Shown here: piece by piece, positions 23,895 through 33,908 of the stretch
How the letters are laid out: every line of letters begins with the position of its first letter
Numbering within the stretch: the first letter of the stretch is position 1
Assembly: GCA_030950195.1 (NCBI GenBank)
Contig: JAUZRS010000280.1
Span: 1 to 35,580 of the forward strand
Source: Gammaproteobacteria bacterium
GTDB taxonomy: Bacteria > Pseudomonadota > Gammaproteobacteria > JAUZRS01
Length of the DNA: 35,580 nt
Reading direction: 5' to 3'
Program-made: the position numbers and the translations under genes
Notes under the pieces: generated by a model
What the model was told of the DNA's origin: nothing
The model's database searches: none
What the model saw: the letters and a program-made list of their open reading frames with translations, nothing else

Positions 23895-25571
23895 CTAATC
23901 TCTCACCTCAGACAAAGCCAAGACCAACAACACACCACCTGCCAAACCCAATGCCCAGCTCACCAAGGGCGCACCCGCCAACATCAGCGGCTGATACCCA
24001 TCCAGACCAAAAATAACCGCCGCACTCACAAGCAAACCCACCCCCACAATCGCCAATACGCTGCGCCGATTGGCTTGTCGCATCTCTTTTCTCAGCCGCG
24101 CCAATTCATCCACTTGCGAACTGGCTTTAAGGCGATCTTCGTGCGCGTGTTGCAGCAACTCATAGAGCAAACCAGGCAGTTTTGGCAGCGCCTCGCCCCA
24201 AGTAGGCAACTCCTGCTTAATCGAGTTCAACACCGCTCTCGGCCCCACTTGCTCGCTCATCCAGCGTTCCAAAAAGGGTTTGGCAGTCTGCCACAAATCC
24301 AGATCAGGGTAGAGCTGGCGACCCAACCCCTCGATGTTCAGCAAGGTCTTTTCCAGCAGCACCAATTGCGGCTGCACGGTCATATCAAAGCGGCGTGCGG
24401 TCTGGAACAGACGCACCAACAACTGACCAAAAGAGATCTCTTTCAGGGGGCGTTCAAAAATCGGCTCACAAACGGTGCGAATCGCCGCTTCAAATTCATC
24501 CACCCGAGTCCCCACCGGCACCCAACCAGAATCCACATGCAGCTGTGCCACCCGTTTGTAATCACGATGAAAAAAGGCCAATAAATTCTCAGCCAAATAA
24601 CGCTGATCGTCCGGCGAAAGACTACCGACAATGCCAAAATCCACTGCGATGTATTTCGGATCTTGAGGATCATCACAATTAACAAATACATTACCTGGAT
24701 GCATGTCCGCATGAAAAAAATTATCCCGAAACACCTGTGTGAAAAAGGTCTCTACCCCCCGTTCAGCCAAGATTTTAAAATCAATCTGACGCGCCTGCAG
24801 AGTTTTGAGGTCACTCACCGGCACCCCGTAGATCCGCTCCATCACCATGACCTTCTTGTGCGTCATCGGCCAGATGATTTCAGGAACATAGAGAATATCC
24901 GAGTCGATAAAATTTTGCCGCAACTGGTTGGCGTTACCCGCTTCGCGCACCAAATCCAGCTCATCCAAAATGGTTTTTTCGTACTCTGCCACAATTTCAC
25001 GAGGGCGCAAACGCGGCCCTTCTGACCAAAAACGCTCCGCCAAACCGGCCACAATGTAGAGCAACGCCACATCCCGTTTGATCACGTGTAAAATATCGGG
25101 GCGCAACACTTTAACCACCACCTGCCGCCCATTTTTTAGAGTCGCCGCATGCACCTGTGCGATAGAAGCCGAGGCCAGCGGAATTTTTTCAAACTCCGCA
25201 AAAGCCTCTTCAACCGACTCACCCAATGCCGCCTCAATCAGCTCTTGCGCTTGCTGGGCATCAAACGGTGGCACCCGATCCTGTAATTTTTCCAACTCAT
25301 CAGCAATGTCATCGACCAACACGTCGCGACGGGTGGAGAGCAATTGACCAAATTTAATAAAAATCGGCCCCAGCTCTTCTAACGCTTTTCGAATCCGAAC
25401 CCCACGCGGAGCAGAACGCTGTTCTGTTTTAAACCAGTGCCAAGGCGAGAACAACAACAGAAAACGAATCGGGCGAAACAGGTGAGTGGCAAACACAATC
25501 TCATCCAAGCCGTGGCGTAACAAAACTCGATTGATATGAAACAGACGTAAAATGTGTGTCGGACCGATCAC
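23895..25571 (-). CDS. ubiB: UbiB, atypical kinase/ATPase for ubiquinone biosynthesis
   Basis: 558-aa ADCK/COQ8-family protein that supports the ubiquinone biosynthetic complex, probably by ATP-driven handling of lipid intermediates at the inner membrane. It carries the family KxGQ helix ([16 protein letters not shown]), the Ala-rich loop replacing a Gly-rich loop ([12 protein letters not shown]), the Lys in VVVKVLRPD, the HPGN motif in [11 protein letters not shown] and the DFG motif in [10 protein letters not shown]. Two C-terminal membrane helices (about 500-555) follow. It is the last gene of ubiE-ubiJ-ubiB; its start overlaps the ubiJ stop by 4 bases, implying coupled translation. Confidence 0.96.
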   Translation of the reverse strand: MIGPTHILRLFHINRVLLRHGLDEIVFATHLFRPIRFLLLFSPWHWFKTEQRSAPRGVRIRKALEELGPIFIKFGQLLSTRRDVLVDDIADELEKLQDRVPPFDAQQAQELIEAALGESVEEAFAEFEKIPLASASIAQVHAATLKNGRQVVVKVLRPDILHVIKRDVALLYIVAGLAERFWSEGPRLRPREIVAEYEKTILDELDLVREAGNANQLRQNFIDSDILYVPEIIWPMTHKKVMVMERIYGVPVSDLKTLQARQIDFKILAERGVETFFTQVFRDNFFHADMHPGNVFVNCDDPQDPKYIAVDFGIVGSLSPDDQRYLAENLLAFFHRDYKRVAQLHVDSGWVPVGTRVDEFEAAIRTVCEPIFERPLKEISFGQLLVRLFQTARRFDMTVQPQLVLLEKTLLNIEGLGRQLYPDLDLWQTAKPFLERWMSEQVGPRAVLNSIKQELPTWGEALPKLPGLLYELLQHAHEDRLKASSQVDELARLRKEMRQANRRSVLAIVGVGLLVSAAVIFGLDGYQPLMLAGAPLVSWALGLAGGVLLVLALSEVRD

Positions 25572-26188
25572 TCGACAGACTCCTTAACAGACAAACTCAG
25601 CAGACGTTCGACCCGCGCCTGCAGACGATCCGTATCACTGCGCAACGCTTCGATGTGCGCTAAAAAATCTTCAACGCAATAGGAAGTAGGCAGCGCCTCA
25701 GCCTCCTCTTGCAAGTAATCTGAAATGTCTTGCTGCACAGAACGACCACTGCGCACGCCCCAGTTTTTCAGCTGTTTGACACCGCGCTCCAGTTGATAGG
25801 TAAAAAAATCACCGAACAAAAACGAGACGTGCTCAGGCCAATCAATGTCCAATTGCTGAAACAGACGGTTGAATTTTTTCCCCAACACCACATCGCCCTG
25901 CATAGAAACCTCACCACGAAACAGAGCGCGGCCCGGCTGGCTTTTTAACGACAACAAAGAGAAAGGCGTACCTGAAATCAAGGTGTCAGACGACCCTTGA
26001 AAAGATTTCAACAACTGCATACCCGAAGCCTGAGGGGCAAAATGCAGGAGCAAATCAAAACCGTCGATCTGCACCGTAATCACTTTGCCTTGCATCGCCC
26101 TCAGACGAGGAGCCACCCCCTCATCCAACTCCAACAAGGCATTAAACGCAGTCTCAATTAGATCAATCAAGGGATCCGGCAGGATCAA
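25568..26188 (-). CDS. ubiJ: UbiJ, SCP2-domain ubiquinone biosynthesis accessory factor
   Basis: 206-aa cytosolic protein with an N-terminal SCP2 (sterol carrier-like) lipid-binding domain. [41 protein letters not shown] and [40 protein letters not shown] match UbiJ. The C-terminus is a coiled coil ([16 protein letters not shown]). In E. coli UbiJ and UbiK assemble the soluble Ubi complex and bind ubiquinone precursors. Overlaps ubiE and ubiB by 4 bases on either side, the standard gammaproteobacterial order. Confidence 0.93.
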   Translation of the reverse strand: MILPDPLIDLIETAFNALLELDEGVAPRLRAMQGKVITVQIDGFDLLLHFAPQASGMQLLKSFQGSSDTLISGTPFSLLSLKSQPGRALFRGEVSMQGDVVLGKKFNRLFQQLDIDWPEHVSFLFGDFFTYQLERGVKQLKNWGVRSGRSVQQDISDYLQEEAEALPTSYCVEDFLAHIEALRSDTDRLQARVERLLSLSVKESVE

Positions 26189-26928
26189 AATTTATAACCT
26201 CGATGCAGCGCCACAATGCCACCGCTGAGGTTAAAGTATTCACAGCGTTCAAAACCAGCACCGGCCATCATGCCTTTTAATGTGTCTTGATCAGGGTGCA
26301 TACGAATGGATTCAGCCAAATAACGGTAACTTTCCGCGTCATTGGCCACCACTTTACCCATCAACGGCAGCAGTTTAAAAGAGTAAAAATCATAGATAGG
26401 CGCAAGAGCCGGAGCCGTCGGTTTAGAAAATTCCAGCACCAGCAGACGACCACCAGGTTTCAAGACCCGCAACATGGAACGCAACGCTTTGTCTTTGTCC
26501 GTGACGTTACGCAGACCAAAGGCGATGGTGATGCAGTTGAAATAGTTGTCTGGAAAAGGCAAACATTCGGCGTTGGCTTGCACCACCCGCGTATTGTTGA
26601 TCTTGCCCGCCTCAATCAGACGATCTCGCCCCTCCAGCAACATGGAGGCGTTGATGTCTGACAAAATCACCTCGCCACTGGGGCCGACTCGATCCGCCAA
26701 CTTAGCCGCCAAATCACCGGTTCCACCGGCCAAATCCAACACCCGATGCCCCGCTCTGACCCCCGATTGACCGATGGCAAAACGTTTCCAGACCCGATGC
26801 ACACCCATCGACATCAGATCGTTCATGACATCGTATTTACTCGCCACCGAGTGAAATACTTCCGCCACTTTGCCCGCTTTCTCCTCGGCGGCCACCTTCT
26901 GGTAACCAAAATGCGTCTGCTTTTTCAT
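26185..26928 (-). CDS. ubiE: Ubiquinone/menaquinone C-methyltransferase UbiE
   Basis: 247-aa SAM-dependent class I methyltransferase acting on the demethyl quinone ring (2-polyprenyl-6-methoxy-1,4-benzoquinol). Diagnostic features: [34 protein letters not shown], the SAM motif [23 protein letters not shown], the UbiE signature 2 region in [21 protein letters not shown] and ending [12 protein letters not shown]. Full length. Begins the three-gene ubiEJB unit; the DUF971 gene lies 33 bases upstream on the same strand. Confidence 0.97.
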   Translation of the reverse strand: MKKQTHFGYQKVAAEEKAGKVAEVFHSVASKYDVMNDLMSMGVHRVWKRFAIGQSGVRAGHRVLDLAGGTGDLAAKLADRVGPSGEVILSDINASMLLEGRDRLIEAGKINNTRVVQANAECLPFPDNYFNCITIAFGLRNVTDKDKALRSMLRVLKPGGRLLVLEFSKPTAPALAPIYDFYSFKLLPLMGKVVANDAESYRYLAESIRMHPDQDTLKGMMAGAGFERCEYFNLSGGIVALHRGYKF

Positions 26929-26961
26929 AATCTACTCGGCTTACACAGTAACACTCGACCC

Positions 26962-27330
26962 TTAAACAGAGCCTTCATTCATATCGCGTTTTTTGCCATC
27001 GGCAGCTAAACGTTGCAGGTAATCTTCCCAGTTAGTGTCGGCATTTTCCCCCAAACGATACAAATATTCCCAGGAGAAAATACCCGTCTCGTGGTTGTCA
27101 TCAAAGCGGAACAACAGCGCGTAATTACCCACCGGCTCAATGCCTTTGATCATCACATCTTGTTTGCCGTATTGCAGCACCCCTTGACCAGGACCGTGCC
27201 CCTGCACTTCAGCTGAAGGGGAAAACACACGCAAATACTCTGCACTCAAACTGCATGAATAACCGTCATCAAAGATTAAATCCAACATGCGAGAGGTACT
27301 GTGGTAGGTAATATCAGTAGGTTTAGGCAT
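26962..27330 (-). CDS. DUF971 (GBBH-like N-terminal domain) protein
   Basis: 122-aa single-domain protein. ITYHSTSRMLDLIFDDGYSCSLSAEYLRVFSPSAEVQGHGPGQG and ALLFRFDDNHETGIFSWEYLYRLG are the hallmarks of DUF971, the fold also found at the N-terminus of gamma-butyrobetaine hydroxylase. Stand-alone members occur widely next to hslU in Gammaproteobacteria. Their role is undefined; Fe-S or metal-related functions have been suggested for relatives. The distance to hslU (28 bases) and ubiE (33 bases) suggests co-transcription. Confidence 0.9.
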   Translation of the reverse strand: MPKPTDITYHSTSRMLDLIFDDGYSCSLSAEYLRVFSPSAEVQGHGPGQGVLQYGKQDVMIKGIEPVGNYALLFRFDDNHETGIFSWEYLYRLGENADTNWEDYLQRLAADGKKRDMNEGSV

Positions 27331-27358
27331 AAAAGTAACTCCAAAAAAATAAAATTCG

Positions 27359-28690
27359 TTATAGGATGTAACGGCTCAAATCTTCGTCCAGCACTAAGTT
27401 ACCCAAGTGCTGATCAACGTAGGCCACATCCACCGTAATTGATTCTCCTGAGGGCAAGTCTGCCGCTGCAAAGGAGGCTTCTTCCAGCAGTCGCTCCATC
27501 ACCGTATGCAGGCGACGGGCACCGATGTTTTCTGTGCGCTCGTTTACTTGCCATGCCGCTTCAGCAATGCGCTGGATGCCTTCCGTGGTAAAACTCAACG
27601 GCACGCCTTCGGTCTCCAGCAGCGCGCTGTACTGTTCGGTCAAGGAGGCATCGGGTTCAGTCAAAATACGCACAAAGTCGTCGCTGTTGAGCGCCTGCAA
27701 TTCCACTCGAATCGGCAGACGACCCTGCAATTCAGGAATCAGATCCGAAGGCTTGGCCAGATGAAACGCGCCCGAAGCGATAAACAAGATGTGGTCGGTT
27801 TTCACCATGCCAAACTTAGTCGAGACCGTACAGCCCTCCACTAACGGCAACAGATCCCGCTGCACTCCTTCACGAGAAACATCGCCGCCACTCTGCTCGC
27901 CACGACGAGTGACTTTATCAATCTCATCCAGAAAAACGATGCCGTTCTGCTCCACGTTATCCAACGCCTTGAGCTTGATCTCCTCTTCATTGACCAATTT
28001 GCCCGCTTCCTCATCGGTGAGCAGCTTGAACGCTTCGGCCACGTTTAATTTGCGGCTTTTGCTCTGCTGATTCCCCATGTTCTGGAACATACCCTGCAAC
28101 TGCTGGGTCATCTCTTCCATGCCAGGAGGAGCCATAATCTCCACCCCCATACTGGGTGCGAGCAGATCAATCTCAATCTCACGCTCATCTAATTTATGTT
28201 CACGCAACATCTTGCGAAATTTCTGCCGTGTGCCGTTTTCGCTGGAACGCTCTTTATTACCAAACTCATCGTGTGAAGGCGGCAACAGAGCATCAAGAAT
28301 ACGCGCTTCCGCTGCCTCTTCGGCGCGAAACTGAACCTTTTCCATCTCCTGCTCGCGGGTCACTTTAATCGCCACGTCCATCAGATCGCGCACAATCGAC
28401 TCAACATCGCGTCCTACATAGCCCACTTCGGTGAACTTGGTCGCTTCCACTTTAATAAACGGTGCATTGGCCAGTTTTGCCAGCCGCCGGGCGATTTCTG
28501 TCTTACCCACCCCCGTCGGACCGATCATCAAAATATTTTTCGGAGTAATTTCATTGCGCAGGCTGATGTCCACCTGCTGACGACGCCAGCGATTACGCAG
28601 GGCAATAGCCACCGCGCGTTTGGCGGAATTTTGGCCAATGATGTGTTTGTCCAACTCTTGAACAATCTCTCTCGGAGTCATCTGTGACAT
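27359..28690 (-). CDS. hslU: HslU, ATPase/unfoldase of the HslVU protease
   Basis: 443-aa AAA+ protein, the same length as E. coli HslU, that unfolds substrates and feeds them to HslV. The N-terminus [20 protein letters not shown] is followed by Walker [10 protein letters not shown], the pore loop [10 protein letters not shown], the inserted I-domain (about 110-240), Walker B IVFLDEID, and sensor and arginine residues in the AAA C-domain. The C-terminal LSRYIL inserts into HslV pockets. The track adds 31 spurious residues; the ATG at 28690 matches the family. Located 70 bases after hslV. Confidence 0.97.
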   Translation of the reverse strand: MSQMTPREIVQELDKHIIGQNSAKRAVAIALRNRWRRQQVDISLRNEITPKNILMIGPTGVGKTEIARRLAKLANAPFIKVEATKFTEVGYVGRDVESIVRDLMDVAIKVTREQEMEKVQFRAEEAAEARILDALLPPSHDEFGNKERSSENGTRQKFRKMLREHKLDEREIEIDLLAPSMGVEIMAPPGMEEMTQQLQGMFQNMGNQQSKSRKLNVAEAFKLLTDEEAGKLVNEEEIKLKALDNVEQNGIVFLDEIDKVTRRGEQSGGDVSREGVQRDLLPLVEGCTVSTKFGMVKTDHILFIASGAFHLAKPSDLIPELQGRLPIRVELQALNSDDFVRILTEPDASLTEQYSALLETEGVPLSFTTEGIQRIAEAAWQVNERTENIGARRLHTVMERLLEEASFAAADLPSGESITVDVAYVDQHLGNLVLDEDLSRYIL

Positions 28691-28760
28691 AGCTTTAACA
28701 CACTTCCTAGGGGGTAAAATGCAATTCAAACAAACTGAATTTCTAAAAGGTAAAGAGACC

Positions 28761-29303
28761 TTACTCGGTCTCCAGCACCTCAATGGTCAAGTTGTGATTA
28801 GTGTAAATGCAGATATCCGCCGCAATATTGAGGCTCTTTTCAACAATCTGGCGCGCACTCAATTCGCTGTTTTCCAACAACGCCTGCGCTGCCGCTTGGG
28901 CAAATGGGCCACCAGAACCGATCGCAATCAAACCCTGTTCTGGATCAATCACATCACCGTTACCCGAAATCACCAACGAACTCTCCGCATCCGCCACCGC
29001 CAACAAAGCTTCCAAACGGCGCAACATGCGGTCGGTACGCCAATCTTTGGCCATCTCCACCGCAGCGCGGGTCAAGTTACCGGAGTACATCTCCAACTTG
29101 GCTTCAAAACGCTCAAACAAAGTAAACGCATCGGCGGTGCCGCCAGCAAAACCGGCAATCACGCGATCATTATAGAGACGGCGCACTTTACGCGCGTTGC
29201 CCTTCATAACCGTATTACCCAAGGTCACTTGACCATCACCGCCAATAACGACTTGATTTCCCCGTCGAACGGAGATAATCGTGGTTCCACGATACTGCTG
29301 CAA
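28761..29303 (-). CDS. hslV: HslV, peptidase subunit of the HslVU protease
   Basis: 180-aa proteasome-like beta-type subunit. Near the N-terminus [15 protein letters not shown] places the nucleophilic Thr after a six- or seven-residue leader that must be removed, unlike E. coli HslV where Thr directly follows Met. [53 protein letters not shown] and [13 protein letters not shown] match the family. The start codon is TTG at 29303 with GGGAG 7 bases upstream. Twelve HslV subunits form two stacked hexamers capped by HslU. Heads the minus-strand hslVU-DUF971-ubi gene series. Confidence 0.96.
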   Translation of the reverse strand: MQQYRGTTIISVRRGNQVVIGGDGQVTLGNTVMKGNARKVRRLYNDRVIAGFAGGTADAFTLFERFEAKLEMYSGNLTRAAVEMAKDWRTDRMLRRLEALLAVADAESSLVISGNGDVIDPEQGLIAIGSGGPFAQAAAQALLENSELSARQIVEKSLNIAADICIYTNHNLTIEVLETE

Positions 29304-29333
29304 GATGACTCTCCCGTTAATCGAATGGCAGCA

Positions 29334-29362
29334 ATTCTACACCAAAGAGACTCGAAACAACC
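29334..29362 (-). promoter_or_regulatory. Putative promoter of hslVU
   Basis: On the minus strand a good -10, TAGAAT (29334-29339), lies about 30 bases before the hslV TTG. It is preceded at 17 bases by GGTTGT or at 15 bases by TTGTTT. No clear sigma32 site (CTTGAAA/CCCCAT) was recognised, although hslVU is usually heat-inducible. Confidence 0.3.
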
Positions 29363-29497
29363 TCCCCCTTTTTTGCTTTCCCTAATCAATCCTCCACAGC
29401 ACAAGCCAAAATTTAACAAGAACAGCAAATCTGACAAATTACCCATAAGAAACCGATAAAAAACTCTCCGCATTCCTTGGGTTAAAAACAGATTATG

Positions 29498-29524
29498 TTG
29501 TGCCATTCAGGAAACTGGTACAAT
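29498..29524 (+). promoter_or_regulatory. Putative promoter of the FimW-like gene
   Basis: TTGTGC (29498-29503) and TACAAT (29519-29524) are separated by 15 bases, 57 bases before the proposed ATG. The spacing is short, so this is weak. The rest of the 278-base gap between hslV and this gene (29304-29581) holds nothing else I recognise. Confidence 0.3.
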
Positions 29525-29581
29525 TCATCGAACTTAAGTAAGTTATGTTTTTACGCTAAGCCCAAGGCATTCCAATCGATC

Positions 29582-31423
29582 ATGAAGCTCTGTATTCCAA
29601 GCCAAGAAAAAACCAAATTTTCTGCATTCTGCGGCTCGTCGCGTCTGGTGAAACGGTGGTTAATGGAACAACAAGAGAACACGGTGCAAAAATCGATACG
29701 TGAATTTTTTACCACCCTGAAACAGATGAACCGAGAGATCATTGCCCCTCGCCAACGCCTGGAGTACCTCGAATCCTTTCGCCCCATGGCCCGCGCCATC
29801 AACAATCACTTACAGAAACGTTACCTCTCTTTGAGTCTGCCACTACCTGAACGATCCCGCAAAATTTTTGATCTCAACTTGGCGCTGCTACAAGAGATGG
29901 CTTACGGCTATAAAATCGTAGTTAATGACGGCATCCAAGAGCGCTCACAGCTGAACAATCGCTACATCACTCTCAGTCTGCAACGCGCCATGAACTACCT
30001 CTCCAGCCTCATGTTGCGTTGCGCTCAGGTCTACACCCTGATCCCCGAAAGCCTTTGGTACGACCTGCATCAGCTCTACCATTATGCCGAAGAGAAACAA
30101 CTGCACGAGTTGCCCATCAAAGACAACGAGCTGCAACGACGTGACAAACTCAGCATCAGCCAGGTCTACAAACGCGCTTTGATGCTCGCCTTAGCACACC
30201 CTGAAACCCTGCATCGGGGTGAAGCTGAACGCATTTACACCGACCTAGAAGAGTGGACTGAACTCTGTAATTTGCAACTCAGCCAAAATACAGCGCCTCT
30301 GGGACGGCTATTTGGAGTCAATCTGGACAGCGACAAACCGCCTGTCAGCCTCGATTATTTACGCCCCACCTTTGGAGCAAAAATTCGCTGGTTAGATGTG
30401 CGCAAACTGCTGGCCAAACTCAGCACCCACATGAACGAAGATGAAGACGTCAACGCCCCTTTGATGGAAGGTGATGGCCTCTCTCCCAACGCTCAAAAAC
30501 GCCTGTGGGTTAATTGGGGCATGAGCATCGAACGCGCTCATAGTCGTATTCCGAAAAAAACCTCAGCCATCGTCGAGATCGGCCTGAAAGCAATTCACGA
30601 CAGCATACTGGCTGAGGTTGCTGCCACCAGCACACCTGCGGCAAACAAACCAAAAGTAGCCCGTGATGCCTTCAATCCTGACATGATGCACCTGCAAATT
30701 ATTTCCATCGAAGAGCGGCGCAACTCCGGTACCAATGGTTTTGTCAATCATCCTGGTTCTCGAGGCGGCCAGGTCGCCACTGACCCTTGGGAGAGCATTG
30801 CCAATGGTAATGTTTTTAACAACCTCTACGGTCAAGAAGTAGAAGACAAAACGCAGACCGACAAAAAACAGATCAACAAACCACAAGCAAAAAAAGACGA
30901 CCAACAGTGGAGTCTGCTCAATACCAGCCCAGGTGGTTTTGGCCTACTTCGACGGGGTTCCAGCCAATCCAAAGCTCACGTTGGTGAAATTCTCGGCCTA
31001 AGAGAAAATGATCGCAATGGCAACGCCTCTTGGAGAATTGGCGTCATTCGCTGGATGCGTTTTCTAGAAAAACAGACCTTTGAAATCGGCGTACAAGCGC
31101 TTTCATCCCGTGCTTTTGCGGTCAATGTAGAAACTAAAAACCCAACCTTCGCCAGCGAACAACAGCAGGAGTGTCTCTTTTTTCCTGAAGATATGTCTCT
31201 GGATCAGCCCACCTCTCTGCTGACGCCATCACACATGTATAAAGTTGGAAGTCGTGCCAATATCAAAATCATGAACAAAGACATGCACGTTCAATTCAAA
31301 GATATTTTGCGCCATACGGGATTTTTTACTCAGTTCCACATCAATACCAGCGACGATGAACATGTAGAGAAAAAAGAGAAAAAACAGGACGGTTATTTCG
31401 ATTCGGTTTGGGATAACATCTAA
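29582..31423 (+). CDS. FimW-like protein with C-terminal PilZ-like domain (putative c-di-GMP effector)
   Basis: About 613 aa. The start MKLCIPSQEKTKF...CGSSRLVKRWL is taken because related proteins begin similarly (short IP motif, then SSRxVKxWL); the track begins 29 codons earlier. The N-terminal 350 residues are helical (FFTTLKQMNREIIAPRQRLEYLESFRP, LQEMAYGYKIVVND). A low-complexity linker rich in Lys/Gln precedes a beta-rich C-terminal domain with SLLNTSPGGFGLL, which fits the PilZ (D/N)xSxxG motif, and VGEILGLRENDRNGNASWRIGVIRWM. An upstream RxxxR is not evident. It resembles Pseudomonas FimW-type c-di-GMP-binding proteins linked to type IV pili. Domain assignment tentative. Confidence 0.7.
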   Translation: MKLCIPSQEKTKFSAFCGSSRLVKRWLMEQQENTVQKSIREFFTTLKQMNREIIAPRQRLEYLESFRPMARAINNHLQKRYLSLSLPLPERSRKIFDLNLALLQEMAYGYKIVVNDGIQERSQLNNRYITLSLQRAMNYLSSLMLRCAQVYTLIPESLWYDLHQLYHYAEEKQLHELPIKDNELQRRDKLSISQVYKRALMLALAHPETLHRGEAERIYTDLEEWTELCNLQLSQNTAPLGRLFGVNLDSDKPPVSLDYLRPTFGAKIRWLDVRKLLAKLSTHMNEDEDVNAPLMEGDGLSPNAQKRLWVNWGMSIERAHSRIPKKTSAIVEIGLKAIHDSILAEVAATSTPAANKPKVARDAFNPDMMHLQIISIEERRNSGTNGFVNHPGSRGGQVATDPWESIANGNVFNNLYGQEVEDKTQTDKKQINKPQAKKDDQQWSLLNTSPGGFGLLRRGSSQSKAHVGEILGLRENDRNGNASWRIGVIRWMRFLEKQTFEIGVQALSSRAFAVNVETKNPTFASEQQQECLFFPEDMSLDQPTSLLTPSHMYKVGSRANIKIMNKDMHVQFKDILRHTGFFTQFHINTSDDEHVEKKEKKQDGYFDSVWDNI

Positions 31424-31436
31424 CCCTACGTCTCAA

Positions 31437-32348
31437 TCAAGACTCTGAGTCTTTTTTCCGTGCCCGAGGGTGCGCCCGCTGATACACCTCATTCAAATGC
31501 TGAAACTCAAGATGAGTATAAATCTGCGTGGTTGCAATGTCCGCATGACCTAACAACTCCTGCACCCCACGCAGATCACCACTGGATTGCAAAATATGAC
31601 TGGCAAACGCATGGCGCAACATGTGCGGATGCAATGCGTGTTGCCATTGCAATTGCTCTGACCAATAACGTAACCGCGACTGAATCGCCCTCACAGAAAT
31701 ACGCGTTCCTCGTTGCGAAACAAACAGCGCCGTCTCATCGGCATTGGCCATACTGGCTCGCGCCACAAACCAAGCACGAATCGCTGACCAGGCTTTTTCA
31801 CCCACCGGCACAATGCGATCCTTACTGCCTTTACCCCGCACTCGTACCGAGCCATCAGGCTGATCCAAATCGGTGATATTCAATGAGGTCAATTCCATCA
31901 AACGCAGACCCGAAGAGTAAAACAGCTCCATCATGGCTCGATCACGACTGCCTAAACGTCCTGTCAACATTGTCTCTAATAACGCCTGCACTTGCACCAC
32001 ATCCGGAATCACCGGCAAGGTATATTCACCTCTGGGGGCGTGCACCATCACTGCCGGATTGTGTACCACCCGTTTTTCACGCAATAAAAATTTAAACAGC
32101 GAACGTAACGCCGACAAGCGACGCTCCAGAGAACGACCACTCAAACCTCGTTGATGACTGATACTGATATAACGCTGCACTTCGACCTGCCCCACGCTTT
32201 TCCAACTGGACAAGGAAACACGCTGACAAAAACGTAAAAAATCACTGATATCATGCTGATAAGCATTAATGGTGTAGGAAGAATAACGCCGCTCCACAGA
32301 AAGCACCTGCAAAAACTGCTGCATATCCTGTTGTAAATCAGAGGACAT
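31437..32348 (-). CDS. xerC: Tyrosine recombinase XerC
   Basis: 303-aa integrase-type recombinase that with XerD resolves chromosome dimers at dif. The N-terminal SAM-like core-binding domain (SVERRYSSYTINAYQHDISDFL) precedes the catalytic domain. Catalytic residues are visible: Arg in YSSGLRLMELTSL, Lys in VRGKGSKDR, His-x-x-Arg in HPHMLRHAFA, His in LLGHADIATTQ and the nucleophilic Tyr in IYTHLEF. ATG at 32348 is preferred over the track start, which lies inside the DUF484 gene. Its place downstream of dapF and DUF484 is the classical gammaproteobacterial arrangement, which supports XerC over XerD. Confidence 0.96.
   Translation of the reverse strand: MSSDLQQDMQQFLQVLSVERRYSSYTINAYQHDISDFLRFCQRVSLSSWKSVGQVEVQRYISISHQRGLSGRSLERRLSALRSLFKFLLREKRVVHNPAVMVHAPRGEYTLPVIPDVVQVQALLETMLTGRLGSRDRAMMELFYSSGLRLMELTSLNITDLDQPDGSVRVRGKGSKDRIVPVGEKAWSAIRAWFVARASMANADETALFVSQRGTRISVRAIQSRLRYWSEQLQWQHALHPHMLRHAFASHILQSSGDLRGVQELLGHADIATTQIYTHLEFQHLNEVYQRAHPRARKKDSES
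31439..31457 (+). terminator. Putative intrinsic terminator of the FimW-like gene
   Basis: AAGACT-CTG-AGTCTT followed by four to six T on the plus strand, 15 bases after the FimW-like stop, inside the 3' end of convergent xerC. The stem is short and AT-rich, so efficiency is uncertain. Confidence 0.45.
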
Positions 32349-32367
32349 CTTTATAAAAAACCAGCAA

Positions 32368-33072
32368 CTATTTAAAAAACTGCGCCAAACGACCGGCAAG
32401 CAATTGGGAGAAGTGATTTAAAAAATCAACCCCCATAGTTGGACTAAAACGATCGGGATCATGACTGCCGATCATCATCACTCCTAAAATTCGCTCCCCA
32501 CTGAGCAGAGGCATCAACGCATAAGACCCCCTTTGTGGCACGCCGTGTAGGGAGAAAAAACGCAACTGATCACGTAACAACTGCCCACAAACAATGCGAC
32601 CGCTCAACAACAGATCCTCAAACACAATCCAGTTCTCAGCCTCAGCGACAAAATAGTGTTGGATTTTTTTTGCCGTGCGTTTGGGCATTTCAACCTGCAG
32701 ACGAACCACAACCTGATCTGCCAAAAATTGCTGTTTTAACAAATCTTCGGTTAAAGAGAGCGCCGCCGCGACACTTTTGGCCTTAAACAGCCCCAAAGCC
32801 AACTGTTGCAGCGCCTCAGCCAGACGATCATTATTGCCCGCCGCCCGCAGCAGCTCTTGCAACTTCAACTCCAACTGCTGTGAACGACTTCGCAACTGTT
32901 GCACCTGTCGTTCAATCAATGAAGCTGCTGGGACGCAAGCGTGTTTCAATTCCAACGTCTCTAACGACACCGCATTACGCTCAAAAAAATCAGGATTCTG
33001 AGCAAGATAACGCCTCACTTCCGCCTCACTGGGCAGTTCTGTGGACTGTGCTGGGTTCAACTGGTTTTTCAT
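32368..33072 (-). CDS. DUF484 family protein
   Basis: 234-aa cytosolic protein found between dapF and xerC in many Gammaproteobacteria. The N-terminal LPSEAEVRRYLAQNPDFFERN is the family signature. A coiled coil follows (SLIERQVQQLRSRSQQLELKLQEL), then a GAF-like domain (RGSYALMPLLSGERILGVMMIGSHDPDRFSPTMGVDFLNHFSQLLAGRL). The function is not established. Its start overlaps the dapF stop by 4 bases, and xerC begins 19 bases after its stop, so translation is probably coupled. Confidence 0.92.
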   Translation of the reverse strand: MKNQLNPAQSTELPSEAEVRRYLAQNPDFFERNAVSLETLELKHACVPAASLIERQVQQLRSRSQQLELKLQELLRAAGNNDRLAEALQQLALGLFKAKSVAAALSLTEDLLKQQFLADQVVVRLQVEMPKRTAKKIQHYFVAEAENWIVFEDLLLSGRIVCGQLLRDQLRFFSLHGVPQRGSYALMPLLSGERILGVMMIGSHDPDRFSPTMGVDFLNHFSQLLAGRLAQFFK

Positions 33073-33899
33073 AACTCAATCTCTCCTTGGTAAACTCGCT
33101 CTGCTGGCCCAGTCATATAGAGATCATGACCTTCTCCCTGCCACTCAACGGACAAAGAACCTCCTATTAATGTGACTTGCACCTTATCCGCCAATAAACC
33201 TTGCCGTTGCCCTATCGCAACCGCCGCGCACGCACCGGTGCCACAGGCCAAGGTCTCTGCCGCACCACGCTCAAAAACCCGCAGCCGAATCGAATCACTA
33301 TCCACAATTTGCATAAAACCGACATTCACCCGCTCAGGAAAACGTTCATGGACTTCAATCAACGCCCCCAAACGGGTGACTTCAGCCTGCTCAAGATCTG
33401 CGACCGACAACACCACATGAGGGTTACCCATCGAGACCGCCCCTATTTGATAAGAGACACCCTCGACCTCCAAAGCATAAGAGGGCGCTGTTTCGGCGGC
33501 CAAAAAAGGCAGTACCGATGGCTCAAAACAAGGTCGTCCCATATTGACTCGCACCTGGCCATCCTCCTGCAGGTGCAAAACAATTGTCCCACCCGCCGTC
33601 TCCACCGGAATTATATCTTTACTGCTTAAACCTTCATCAACCACAAAACGGGCAAAACAGCGCGCACCGTTGCCACACTGCTGCACTTCGCTGCCATCGG
33701 CATTGAAGATGCGATAACGAAAATCCACCTGTTCACTCTGCGCCCGCTCCACCAGCAAAATCTGATCACAGCCCACACCAAAATGACGATCCGCTAAAAA
33801 CCTCAACTGCTCAACACCTAAATTCACGGGGGTTTCAAAGGCATTAATCACCACAAAATCATTACCTAAACCGTGCATTTTAGTAAAATTAAGCAACAT
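33069..33899 (-). CDS. dapF: Diaminopimelate epimerase
   Basis: 276-aa PLP-independent epimerase converting LL- to meso-diaminopimelate for peptidoglycan and lysine. FTKMHGLGNDFVVI starts the protein. The two catalytic cysteines lie in the pseudo-symmetric motifs QCGNGARCFARF and LACGTGACAAVA, and substrate contacts include GNPHVV and FERGAAET. Full length. It sits 9 bases after lysA, which uses its product, and overlaps the DUF484 gene. Confidence 0.97.
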   Translation of the reverse strand: MLLNFTKMHGLGNDFVVINAFETPVNLGVEQLRFLADRHFGVGCDQILLVERAQSEQVDFRYRIFNADGSEVQQCGNGARCFARFVVDEGLSSKDIIPVETAGGTIVLHLQEDGQVRVNMGRPCFEPSVLPFLAAETAPSYALEVEGVSYQIGAVSMGNPHVVLSVADLEQAEVTRLGALIEVHERFPERVNVGFMQIVDSDSIRLRVFERGAAETLACGTGACAAVAIGQRQGLLADKVQVTLIGGSLSVEWQGEGHDLYMTGPAERVYQGEIEL

Positions 33900-33908
33900 G
33901 ATCTTTTC

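Noticed and set aside
28719-29459. 246-aa plus-strand ORF across hslV
   Set aside because: Antisense to hslV and its promoter region; no recognisable domain. hslV is certain.
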